Notes under the pieces: model-generated
Told to the model about the DNA's origin: nothing
Seen by the model: only the letters and a program-made list of their open reading frames with translations
The model's database searches: none
Source: Orobanche coerulescens
Taxonomy: Eukaryota; Streptophyta; Magnoliopsida; Lamiales; Orobanchaceae
DNA length: 64,000 nt
Direction of reading: 5' to 3'
NCBI GenBank assembly: GCA_033398695.1
Contig: CM065817.1
Location: 68,374,001 to 68,438,000, forward strand
Part shown: piece by piece, positions 54,241 to 64,000 of the stretch
How the letters are laid out: the number at the start of each line of letters is the position of its first letter
Numbering within the stretch: the first letter of the stretch is position 1
Program-made: the position numbers and the translations under genes

Positions 54241-55149
54241 GCAAGCCAGACAGATTTCATTTTAAGAACTTCCGACCGTAATTTGGATTGTTAGATGTTC
54301 GTTCGACTTGAGATGAATTCTATATTATTTCTTTTGTTAAGGTTCAAGCTTAGCAACGTGATTGATCTAAGGAGATGACCTTCGAGTATTTTGATATTCG
54401 TGGAAGTTTTATTCTTGTCATCAAACTGAGGCAAGTACTCTAATTAGAATTGTTTATATTATGTCAGTTATATTGTGATTGCATTGTGTACATGTGTTGT
54501 GATTAAATGTCCACCATGCGTTGATCCGATGGGAATCATCATGGGAATCTATAGCTGTGTGCGCTGGATCATTGGACAGGTAGTTCCACCATGCGTTGGT
54601 CCGACGGGATCATCATGGGAATCTATAGCTGTGTGCGCTGGATCGTTGGAATACCATCAGTATGTTGAGACTGTTATGATGTGATAAGTGTTGTTGTTAT
54701 TTCTCGTTAGAGAAACTTGTTATGATGATAGTTGATTACATCACTGTTGTATGATTATTGTACTTGTACTAGCATCGTTGTGCTAACCCCTTCGGGGGTG
54801 AACATTTATTTATGTTCAGGATCCAGGAGAGCGGGGAAACAACCACTGGAGCTGCATGACAACGAGGGTGGAGAGTGATGTTCCGGCAGGGTTTATTGTA
54901 TGTTGGTTATTTTAATAAGTACTCGAGTACATCGTAATTTATGATGTTTGGATTTCAGTGGTGTATTAGTATTCTCCTTTTGGATATTTGTATTTTCGGT
55001 ATTGAACCAGAACTGTCGTAATGTATTTTCAGTGAATTCATAATTTGGTATCTGTCATTGTCTTTTCATTTATTTAGCCTTGTAAATTCTTATGTAAAGG
55101 ATTTACGGCGCTGTAATATTCCTGAATATATCGGGGGTTTTACAGAATA

Positions 55150-55160
55150 TGGTATCAGAG
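55150..55160 (+). promoter_or_regulatory. Primer-binding site of element C
   Basis: TGGTATCAGAG, five bases after LTR end TTTTACA. An exact 11-base match to the common plant initiator-Met primer site. Confidence 0.85.
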
Positions 55161-55379
55161 ATAAGATTATGGATATCTTGGCCATTGGGTTAAAATAGGG
55201 GTCATATATGTCTTTTGACATAACCGGTCGTGAATAACATCACTGTACTGCCTACGTCTTCGTGCGAACGGTGGTTGTAAGTTCCCAAACTCTATCTTGT
55301 CCGTTACGTGTTGTATCTCTTTATACTTGAACATTAGAACGATACTGTTTCCTGTATATTGAGTATTTATGCTTACAGT

Positions 55380-56485
55380 ATGTTGAGAGGTGGACGTGGA
55401 CGTGGTCGCAGACGCGGACAAAGGAATGCAGAAAGAGAAGCTTCGCCTTCTAATCAGGCCAGCCAAAGCTCAGGCGAGCCACAGATATCTATTAATAATG
55501 ACCGGAACCTGCTGTGTCCGAAATTTTTCGTCAGGTGGTGAACCAGATGACTCAGTTTGCCCAGGTCGTGGACCGAATGTAGGTGGCAGTAGGGTTACAA
55601 TAGGGAGATCGACAACAGGGTATCCCAGACATGGGGAATCGAGGTGACCGATGGCTGCAAGAGGTGGTAAAGATGCAACCACCTAAATTCGATGGCTTTT
55701 CTGAGACTCACACATGGGACCATTGGTTGAAGGAATTGGAGAAAATTTTTGCCGGGATTAATTGTCCAGATGACCGGAGGGCCTCTATTGCTCAGTACTT
55801 TCTGATAGGGGAAGCATCCGAGTGGTGGGAAGCCATCCGGCCTGCAGATCATGATGCTGACTGGACAGAATTTAAATTGATGATGGAAGCTCAGTACTGC
55901 CCTCGTACTGTGAGGGAAGCCAAAGTTCGGGAATTTTTCTCCGCTCAGCCGTCAGATGAACCTGTGTCCCAGACAATTAAGACGTTTAACCAGCAGGTGG
56001 TATTTGTTCGACATCTGGTCAGAATAGATGCAGAAATGATGATCCATTATAATATGAGAATGAAACCAGAAATCCAGAGGTACATGTCCGGTTTTGAATG
56101 TACCAATCTCCGTCAATACCAAGATAAGGCGTTGGCATATGAGATCATGGAAGCAGCAATGGAGAAGTTTGCAGAATCCAAGAAACAGAAAGTCTCTGGT
56201 AGTTTCACAGAGCACAAGAGCAGTGGGACCCGCAAGGCCCAGTCATCCTTTCACCCTTTCAAGAAACCTCCGCACCCATCTAAGAGCGGAAAGAATTTCG
56301 GAACAATGTCAGCCACGACGGATACAACTAGGAGGTGTTATAACTGTGGTCGCCCAGGCCACCTTTGGCGTGATTGTTTGCCCATTCCAGTTACATGTTT
56401 TTATTGCGGACAGGAAGGGCACCGTGCGACGTTTTTCAAGGATGCCACCAAGTTCAATGGAACCCGTACATCACATCCAGCTTAG
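55380..56485 (+). pseudogene. Element C gag, frameshifted near the N-terminus
   Basis: ATG 55380 begins an Arg/Gly-rich head (MLRGGRGRGRRRGQRN). The frame changes twice before the main capsid frame at 55631-56485. The capsid (Retrotrans_gag) has KMQPPKFDGFSE, WDHWLKELEKIF, AQYFLIGEASEWWEAI, FKLMMEAQYCP and REFFSAQPSDEPVSQTIKTFNQ. Two zinc knuckles follow: CYNCGRPGHLWRDC (normal CCHC) and CFYCGQEGHRATFF (last Cys replaced by Phe). The gag frame ends at 56485. Confidence 0.88.
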
Positions 56486-57130
56486 AGAGAAGCCAGTATC
56501 CAACAGACGCAGCAAAGTGTTTAGATGCCTCAGAATTTTGGCCGCGGACGAGGCAAAGGACAGTGAGACCGAAAGAGTACAGCGAGTGCCGGATATGTTC
56601 CCCCATGTCTGTACGAGATAAGGAGAACAGATGATCAGGATGATGTTGTCGCATCTGGTACTGTTTAGATCCTTTCCCAGCCAGTTAGCGTTTTATTCGA
56701 TACAGGAGCCACGCATTCATTTATATCCTTGTCTTGTGTAAATCGTTTGAATATTTCTGGTTTTCATAATTGCGAACCTTATGTTGTGGGTTTACCGAGC
56801 GGAGAGAGGATTGTTGGAAACTTAGAAACTAGAGATTTCCCTGTATCTTTTGGGGGCAGAGAGTGGCTCTCAAATCTGATTATGATAGAAATGCAAGGAG
56901 ACGACTTGATACTCGGAGACGATTGGCTTAATCGATATGGAGCTATTGTAAACTACCGAAGGAGGAATATCTCGCTGATCACTAATGATGGTTCCGAAAT
57001 ACTGTTTGAAGGATGGAAACCAGGAAGCCTAGGAAAGTTGATCAAGGCGATGAAAGCTGTCAAATTGTTGAAACAGGGTTGTACTGGATACTGGTGCTGT
57101 GCAATGAAGAAAGAAGATGAAATTGTGGAA
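56486..57130 (+). pseudogene. Element C protease
   Basis: The active site SVLFDTGATHSFIS lies at about 56686-56727, intact (DTGA). A TAG precedes it at about 56667. The fold continues VGLPSGERIVGNLETRDFPV, LIMIEMQGDDLILGDDWLNRYGAIVNY in the same frame as RT. The segment 56486-56660 links gag to protease and is frameshifted. Confidence 0.8.
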
Positions 57131-58020
57131 CTTTCATCCATTCCTGCTGTGAACGAATTTCCGGATGTATTTCCTGACAAGTTACCTGGACTACCTCCAC
57201 GACGGGATGTAGAATTCACCATCGAGCTGGAACCCGGAGCTACGCCAATTTCTAAGGCGCCGTATCGTATGGCACTTACTGAGATGTTCAAGTTGAAAAA
57301 GCAACTGGAGGAGTTATTGGACAAAGGCTATCCAGACAAGCGTTTCGCCCTGGGGAGCACCAGTTCTTTTTGTCCGGAAGAAGGATGGATCACTTCGACT
57401 GTATATTGACTATCGAGAGATGAACAAGGTGACGATTAAGAACAAGCATCCGTTGCCACGGATTGATGATTTGTTTGACCAGTTACAAGGAGCAACAGTG
57501 TTTTCAAAAATCGACCTGATATCAGGACATCATCAGCTGAGGATTAAGGAATTTGATGTTCTGAAATCAGCATTCAGAACTCACTACAGACACTATGAGT
57601 TTGTAGTGATGCCGTTTGGTCTCACTAATGCACCTGCTGTATTCATGCAATTGATGAACCGAGTGTTCCTAGAATATTTGGATAAATTTGTGGTCGTGTT
57701 CATTGATGACATTCTGGTGTATTCTAAGAGCCCGGAAGAGCATGCACAGCATTTACGTATTGTGTTAGACCTGTTGAGAAATGAACAAGTGTGAATTCTG
57801 GCTAAAGGAAGTGATGTTCCTAGGCCATGTGGTATCAGCTGAAAGAGTCCGAGTAGATCCTCAGAAGATCGAAGCAGTTATGGATTGGAAGCCTCCAAAG
57901 AACGTGAAAGAAGTCTGGAGTTTGTTAGGACTTGCTGGATATTATCGTCGATTCGTGGAAGGGTTTTCCAAAATCTCCCGCCCACTTACTCGACTTCTGC
58001 AGAAAACTCAAAAGTTTTAA
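57131..58020 (+). pseudogene. Element C reverse transcriptase, frameshifted
   Basis: FPDVFPDKLPGLPPRRDVEFTIELEPGA and [12 protein letters not shown] in the protease frame, then a frame loss near 57330. It resumes with [48 protein letters not shown] and the catalytic [11 protein letters not shown], with a stop at 57792-57794. A second shift leads to [49 protein letters not shown] and ends at 58020. The order and motifs are those of Ty3/Gypsy. Confidence 0.9.
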
Positions 58021-58490
58021 TGGAATTAAATGTGTCAGAAAAGCTTTGATGAATTGAAGAAGAGATTGACGACAGCACCGATTTTAACACTTCCACAGGG
58101 AATTGGAGGATTCATAGTTTACAGTGATGCTTCAAACTAATGACTTGGATGTGTATTGATGCATAATGATAAGGTGATCGCTTATGCGTCACGACAACTG
58201 AAACCTTATGAAGTGAATTACCCAACGCATGATTTGTAGCTAGCAGCAGTAGTTTTTGCTTTGAAAATCTGGAGGCATTACCTGTTCGGGACTCACTGTC
58301 AGGTCTTTACGGATCACAAGAGTCTCAAATACATCTTCAGTCAGAAAGAGTTGAACATGCGGCAAAGGAGATGGCTGGAACTTATTAGGGATTATGACTT
58401 GGAGATTTTTTATCATCCAGGCAAAGCAAATGTAGTGGCCGATGCACTTAGCCGCAAGCCTGTTTCTATCCAGATGCTAGAGACTCTGAC
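58021..58490 (+). pseudogene. Element C RNase H
   Basis: FDELKKRLTTAPILTLP, VYSDASN, a stop, [31 protein letters not shown], a stop, [17 protein letters not shown], then [27 protein letters not shown] and VADALSRK. First Asp, the AAVVFALK helix and FTDHKSL Asp are visible. The catalytic Glu position (usually [13 protein letters not shown]) falls at the stop. Three in-frame stops occur. Confidence 0.85.
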
Positions 58491-59748
58491 CTCCCAGCTC
58501 AGCATTCAACGAGAGATGATTCGAGAAGGAATTGAAGTATGGTTACAAAGAGTCCAAGGACAACTGTGCGTGATGGAAATAAATTCATCGTTAACCGAGG
58601 AAATCAAATCTATGCAGGCAGATGATCCTTTGATGATTCGGTTACGTGATGAAGTGATCAAGGGAAAGGCCCCCGGATTCATAATTCATGATGATAGAGT
58701 TTTGAGATTTCAGAACCGACTCTGCATTCCCGATGTTGATGTTCTGAAACAGACGATTATGAAGGAAGCTCACAGCTCGCCCTATTCTATCCACCCGGGC
58801 ACCAGTAAGATGTACAAGGACTTGAAGCAGAATTTCTGGTGGGGCAACATGAAGAAAGATGTAGTGGATTATGTTTCGAAATGCTTGACTTGTCAGCAGG
58901 TTAAGATCGAACATCAACGACCTGCCGGAATGTTGAAGCTGCTCCCAATTCCTTAATGGAAGTGGGAGGACATATCGATGGACTTTATCACTAGTATGCC
59001 GAGAACCAAGACAGGAATGAACATGATTTGGGTGATAGTTGATCGTTTAACCAAATCAGCTCATTTTCTAGGCATTAAGAACACATGGGGACCAGAGAGG
59101 TTGGCACGGATATTTATTTCAGAGATAGTCCGACTGCATGGTATGCCGAAGACCATTATTTTTGACCGAGACGGTCGCTTTGTATCGCATTTTTGGAAAG
59201 CAGCTCATAAGGCCTTGGGGACCAAATTGAATTTCAGTACAGCTTATCACCCGCAGACTGATGGACAATCCGAGAGGATTATTCAAACGGTGGAAAATAT
59301 GCTAAGGGCTTGTGCCTTAGATTAGTCAACCGACTGGGAAATTCATCTACCGTTGATTGAATTTACCTACAACAATAGTTGGCATGCTTCCATTAAGATG
59401 GCACCATTTGAGGCCTTGTACGGGAGAAGATGCAGATCGCCCCTATGTTGGGACAATTCATCAGACTTGATCGGGACAGAACTAGAGTTGATCGTACAGA
59501 CACGAGAGAAGATAGTCTTGATTCATGAAAGGCTGTTGACCGCCCAGAGTTGACAAAAATCTTATGCAGACGTACGCCGTCGCCCATTGGAGTTCAGTAC
59601 TGGAGACCACGTACTTTTAAAGGTTTCTCCTACTCGGGGAATCTTTCGTTTTGGAAGGAAGGGAAAGCTGAGTTTGAGATATATCGGACCATTCGAGATC
59701 CTTGAGAGAGTTGGAGAGTTGGCATATAGATTGGCATTACCGCCGTAA
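58491..59748 (+). pseudogene. Element C integrase
   Basis: Zinc [14 protein letters not shown], then CLTCQQVK. A stop replaces the residue before WKWE. Core: SMDFITSMP (Asp), VDRLTKSAHF, FDRDGRFVSHFW (Asp), AYHPQTDGQSERIIQTVENML (Glu), so all three catalytic residues are present. Stops follow at about 59323-59325 and 59552-59554, with ALYGRRCRSPLCW between. Later GDHVLLKVSPTRGIFRFGRKGKLSLRYIGPFEILERVG leads into the tail. Confidence 0.9.
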
Positions 59749-60021
59749 TTGAGCCATGTTCATAACGTGTTCCACGTATCCCAGTTACGGAGATATATAC
59801 CGGATCCTAGTCATGTTATTGATTTCGGCGAGATCGAAGTCGCTCAGAATGGAACGTTTGAAGAAAGACCAGTCAAGATACTCGAGAGTCGAGTTAAGCA
59901 GTTGAGGAACAAACCAATCATTTTAGTCAAAGTTCAGTGGTCACGCCATGGAGTGGAACAAGCCACTTGGGAAATGGAAGATAGCATGAAGTCTAGATAT
60001 CCAGAGTTATTTTCGTCTTGA
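59749..60021 (+). pseudogene. Element C integrase chromodomain-like tail
   Basis: 90 residues following a stop at 59746-59748: SHVHNVFHVSQLRRYIPDPSHV, then EERPVKILESRVKQLRNKPIILVKVQWSRHGVEQATWEMEDSMKSRYPELF. The PVKILE...VKVQW...ATWE pattern is the plant chromovirus chromodomain-type tail. It tethers integration complexes to chromatin. The domain itself is intact; it is cut off from integrase only by a stop. Confidence 0.85.
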
Positions 60022-60043
60022 GTTTCGGGACGAAACTCCTTTT

Positions 60044-60056
60044 TAGTAGGAGAGTA
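60044..60056 (+). promoter_or_regulatory. Element C polypurine tract
   Basis: TAGTAGGAGAGTA immediately before LTR start TGTAATATCC at 60057. Confidence 0.7.
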
Positions 60057-62421
60057 TGTAATATCCGGATTTATTATTGAGTATTTCAATTGTATTTGAG
60101 CCATGTATTATTCGGAATTGTGATCTCGATAATTGGAGTATGATATTTCCTACACTTGTATCTTTGTACATAAGTATAACAACATGCAAAATTTCTCATG
60201 CAAACTCGTGATAACGCACGCTAAGGATGTAACTTAACGTGCGTTATCGGCTAAAACTAGCGCACGCTGCGATTGAAGAATTGCGTGCGCTAGGCAGTCA
60301 ATTATTGAGCTAGACGGCCAACACATGCGCCGTCCGGACATGGGTCCGGATAAGATTCCCGCGGGCGGAACTGGACAGTTTTGGACTCAACGCTTATTAG
60401 CGTGCGCTAAGGAAAGTAGGATAGCGTACGCTAATCAGCTAATGTGTAGAAACTTTATATAAGGGACAGCACCCTCATTTCATTTGGTTTACGTTTCCTT
60501 CACTTGTTCTTAGTTCCTTGGAAGTCCAGAGAGCCTTCCCTACTCCTTAAACACATACAAATCCACCTTACTTGATCATTAAATATTGGAGAGTGCTTAC
60601 ACTTAATCATTGAAGAAGAAACTCACTTTGAAGTGACACTCAAGGAACCGGGGTTGAAGTCTACCTGTTGTTTCAGTGTTTTCTTCATCTTAAGGTATGT
60701 TAATTCTTTCTCCAGCCTTAGATTCGTGTTCTGAAGAATAAGATGAATCATGTTATCAAGATATTGAGTTCCATTAGTGAATTATTCAACAAACATCATG
60801 CTTAGAAGTCGGAATAACTATGCTTATGATATCGTCGTTGAAAACCTCGTAGTTGGAATCCTAGTACGTCAAATGATGAGAGGAACATTCTGAGGTTGAT
60901 TATCCATATGATTTATGTTTTCATATTGATCATAAACTTGGAGGTGATATCACTTTTGTTATAAGGACTTAAGAAAGAATCATCTTAGGTTGTATCCTTT
61001 CGTATAAGTTGGAATTGTTAGTTCACCTTCAAGATGAAGTCTGAATGTGATAATGATAATGGAATCTAGTGCATCAACCTGAGATCACCAAACTTCACAT
61101 GAGAATGATAATCGAGTTTGAATATAAGAGTTGTGATGATATTCATTTCCTTGAAATTCAAAGATGTTTGAATAGGTATCATTCATAAGTTTATGAACAT
61201 GATAAGTAGACGGATAACGTACGTTAATCACTGAGGAGTTCATAAATTTCATCATCGTTAGAACAAGTCTGCTGCCCAGTAGTGAAACCGCCATGCACGC
61301 TTAGCGTACGCTAAGCAATGTAAATTAACGTACGCTATCGGGCATGTTTAGCGTACGCTACGCTTGGAACTTAACGTGTGTTATATCATCAGACGAGTCA
61401 ATCGACTGATCAGTGAGGTACTGACCGTGCATGGTTAGCGTACTCTAGGCTACGTATAATTGCATGCGCTAACGAGTAGCCTTAACATATGCTACACAGG
61501 ATACGTAGCGTGCGTTAAGCAAGCCAGACAGATTTCATTTTAAGAACTTCCGACCGTAATTTGGATTGTTAGATGTTCGTTCGACTTGAGATGAATTCTA
61601 TATTATTTCTTTTGTTAAGGTTCAAGCTTAGCAACGTGATTGATCAAAGGGGACGACCTTCGAGTATTTTGATATTCGTGGAAGTTTTATTCTTGTCATC
61701 AAACCGAGGCAAGTACTCTAATTAGAATTGTTTATATTATGTTAGTTATATTGTGATTGTATTGTGTACATGTGTTGTGATTAAATGTCCACCATGTGTT
61801 GATCCAACGGGAATCATCATGGGAATCTATAGCTGTGTGCGCTGGATTATTGGATAGGTAGTTCCACCATGCATTGGTCCGACGGGATCATCATGGGAAT
61901 CTATAGCTGTGTGCGCCAGATCGTTGGAATACCATTAGTATGTTGAGACTGTTATGATGTGATAAGTGTTGTTATTTATCGTTGGAGAAACTTGTTATGA
62001 TGATTGTTGAATACATCACTGTTGTATGATTATTGTACTTGTACTAGCATCGTTGTGTTAACCCTTCGGGGGTGAACATTTATTTATGTTCAGGATCCAG
62101 GAGAGCGGGGAAATAACCACTGGAGTTGCATGACGACGAGGGTGCAGAGTGATGTTCTGGATGGGTTTATTGTCTGTTGATGGTTATTTTAATAAGTACT
62201 CAAGTACGTCGTAATTTGTGATGTTTGTATTTCAGTGGTGTATTAATATTCTCCTTTTGGATATTTGTATTTTCGGTATTGAACCAGAACTGTCGTAATG
62301 TATTTTCAGTGATTTCATAATTTGGTATCTGTCATTGTCTTTTCATTTATTTAGCCTTGTAAATTCTTATGTAAAGGATTTGCGGCGCTGTAATATTCCT
62401 GAATATATCGGGGGTGTTACA
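60057..62421 (+). repeat. Element C 3' LTR
   Basis: 2365 bp, ending GGGGGTGTTACA and followed by the right duplication CCTCC (62422-62426). It differs from the 5' LTR by scattered substitutions and a short insertion near 60330 (GCGCCGTCCGGACATG). TATA box at 60454-60463. Confidence 0.92.
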
Positions 62422-62426
62422 CCTCC

Positions 62427-63186
62427 GAGGCCGCTTGATACTCAGCCTAACAAGTGGAATCAGCAGTCGCGCTATGCTTGGCACTATGCCAAGATACTGC
62501 TCCTCCATTAAGAGTACAGTGTAGCCAGAAGTAGACATAGAGTTGTTTTTCTGTCCTAGGAAGTCTGAGTCGGTGAAGCCTATCACATTCAGTTCTCCAC
62601 CACCATACATAAGAACCAGATCTCTAGTCCTTCTAAAGTACTTGAGAACATTCTTAATGGCGGTCCAGTGTTCCCTACCTGGGTTTGCCTGAAACCTACT
62701 TACCACGCTCCCATCATGCGCAATGTCAGGTCTCATACACAACAAGACATACACAAGTCTACCCATGGCTGAAGCATATGGTATATTACTCATTTCCTTT
62801 CATTGTTCCTCACTTTGAGGACATATCTTCAAGGTTAGTTTTATTCCATGTTGCATCGGAAGGAACCCTCTTTTAGAATCATCCATCTTAAATCGCTTTA
62901 AGATCTTCTCTATATAGAGGGCTTGGGAAAGACCTACCATTCTCTTCGCTCTATCCCAGTAGAGTCGAATCCCAAGAATATAGGTTTCTTCTCCCACTTT
63001 CATGGAGAACCTACTCGAGAGCCAAGCTTTCACAGAAATGAGCATTCCCACATCATTTCCTATTAGTAGTATGTCATCTACATATAGTACTAAGATTGCG
63101 ATCTTGCTCCCACTAACCCTCTTGTATACACAAGGTTCCTCTTTATTTTGCACGAAGTCAAACTCTTTGATTGCCTCGTCAAAATG
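62427..63186 (-). pseudogene. Element B' RT (deleted form) and RNase H, minus strand
   Basis: On minus: EEPCVYKRVSGSKIAILVLYVDDILLIGNDVGM, KAWLSSRFSMKVGEETYILGIRLYWDRAKRMVGLSQ (63153-62800), then MSNIPYASAMGRLVYVLLCMRPDI, GGGELNVIGFTDSDFLG (62793-62347). RNase H continues at 52785 beyond element C. RT starts abruptly at the region equivalent to SWDLHF, right after MVDVDS-type text, exactly as in B. Uninterrupted YVDD...DVGM text here verifies the hAT insertion point in B. Confidence 0.85.
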
Positions 63187-64000
63187 AAGGTCCCAACTAC
63201 GTGAAGCCTGCTATAATCCATTTTAATGGAGTCTACATCCACTATTGCTAGGTCATAGGTCGTGGGTCGGTCTCTCGGTTATCACCTGGAACCTCGTGGA
63301 GACCCAGTTCCTCCAAGTGCATAAAACCATACCTCTCAGGTAATTGATACACCTTACTAGACCTACAATGTGGTTGTACTTATGTTTCAGAAGGTTTGGT
63401 TCCAACTTCTTGTACAGGTGTTTCCTGAGGAGTTTCATTGTATTCTTCCAAAGAAATACTTCTACCTGCTCCACCTTCCTGAATGAACTCATCTTCCAGG
63501 AAGTGTGCTTGCAAAGCAACGATGATCTTTCGATCTTCGGGCATGTAGAATAGATAACCCATAGTCCCATATGGTAATCCAATGAAATGTCCCTTCACGG
63601 ACCTTGCTTCCAACTTCTCTGCCTTAGTCTTCTTGACATAGGCAGGACATCTCCAAACCCTAATATAATTAAGACTTGGTTTCCTGCCCTCCCACATCTC
63701 ATATGGAGTTTTAGGAACGGACTTGGAAGGACATCTGTTCAAGATGTAAGAAGCAGTCAAGAGCTCATAACCCCACAGGTAAATCGATAAGTCGGTGTAG
63801 CTAAGAATGGAACGAACCATGTCCAACAAGGTTCATTTCCTTCTTTTCGACACACCATTTAACTGAGGGGTTCCTGGATGTGTAAGTTGTGGCACTATTC
63901 CATGCTCCTTTAGGAACTCATCAAACTCAGTGCTCATATACTCGCCACTTCAGTCCGACCAAAGTTATTTGATATGATTACCAGTTTGTTTTTCGACTAG
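63187..64000 (-). pseudogene. Element B' integrase C-terminal half, runs off the window
   Basis: On minus: at 63860-63840 NGVSKRR, where the catalytic Glu (NGVSERR) is Lys. Then [78 protein letters not shown] and [32 protein letters not shown] (63829-63380). It closely parallels B at 11813-12385. The region 63860-64000 still encodes integrase core text, with the frame broken. Confidence 0.85.

Larger units (their letters stand above)
52791..55144 (+). repeat. Element C 5' LTR
   Basis: 2354 bp, TGTAGTATCC to GGGTTTTACA, collinear with 60057-62421. It carries GCGTGCGCTA/AACGTGCGTTA motifs at 52945-53160, a TATA box at 53173, CGTACG palindromes at 54021-54240, and a 75-bp duplicated block starting at 54511 and 54586 (CCACCATGCGTTG). 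Confidence 0.92.
52791..62421 (+). mobile_element. Ty3/Gypsy chromovirus C (Tekay/Del-like), inserted in B'
   Basis: Complete structure: LTRs 52791-55144 and 60057-62421, primer site 55150, gag, protease, RT, RNase H, integrase, chromodomain-like tail, purine tract about 60044-60056, and the 5-bp duplication CCTCC. Total 9631 bp. The chromodomain-like tail (EERPVKILESRVKQLRNK, VQWSRHGVEQATWE) and pol order RT-RH-INT place it in the chromoviruses, probably Tekay. Several in-frame stops make it non-autonomous. Its LTRs look closely similar, so it is relatively young. Confidence 0.93.
51334..64000 (-). mobile_element. Ty1/Copia element B' (second copy of the B family), interrupted by C
   Basis: Two parts on minus, 64000-62427 and 52785-51334, are joined by the CCTCC duplication of element C. 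It has integrase, deleted RT, RNase H, purine tract and most of a 3' LTR. Its 5' half lies beyond the window. It shares family-specific text and the RT deletion with B. Confidence 0.85.

Overview
This window is plant nuclear DNA, most likely intergenic or heterochromatic sequence from a flowering plant with many retrotransposons. It contains plant-type Ty1/Copia, Ty3/Gypsy chromovirus, L1-like LINE and hAT elements inserted into one another. LTR elements use the initiator-Met tRNA primer site (TGGTATCAGAG-like). I found no credible host protein-coding gene, rRNA, tRNA or CRISPR array. Nearly every coding region carries stops or frameshifts, so this is an archive of decaying insertions.

Layout, left part (1-34.8 kb). 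A Gypsy element without gag-pol (H) has the end of its 5' LTR at 1-366, a short internal region (367-485 plus 26313-26934) and a 3' LTR split into three pieces between 26935 and 34798. Copia element A (486-26312, minus strand, Sirevirus-like) interrupts the H internal region. Copia element B (6384-19959, plus strand, 5-bp target duplication CCTAC) sits in the reverse transcriptase region of A. A hAT DNA transposon (12622-17025, 8-bp duplication TGTGGGAA) sits in the reverse transcriptase of B. The H 3' LTR is itself broken by a LINE (about 27.2-31.25 kb) and by a solo Copia LTR (32491-33735).

Middle part (34.8-41.6 kb). This is a mosaic of remnants: the gag and 5' LTR of a minus-strand Copia element (F), the end of a Gypsy LTR (G), a GC-rich hAT-like terminus, and a long Gypsy LTR-like segment (E). 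E carries a dense array of CGTACG palindromes just upstream of a TATA box, and a 57-bp minisatellite.

Right part (41.6-64 kb). Sirevirus-like Copia element D (plus strand, 5' truncated, 3' LTR 50082-51333) abuts the truncated 3' LTR of B' (minus strand), a second copy of the B family. Complete Gypsy chromovirus C (52791-62421, target duplication CCTCC, chromodomain-like integrase tail) interrupts B'. B' then continues to the window end.

The most interesting signals are these. (1) A and D each carry a long extra ORF after pol, with a related core and its own TATA-like and leader region. (2) B and B' share one RT-deletion junction, so the deleted form itself was probably mobilised. (3) Palindromic CGTACG arrays lie in front of LTR TATA boxes. 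(4) Purine-tract repeats follow pol in both Sirevirus-like elements. Lineage names and chronology are inferred by eye and were not computed.
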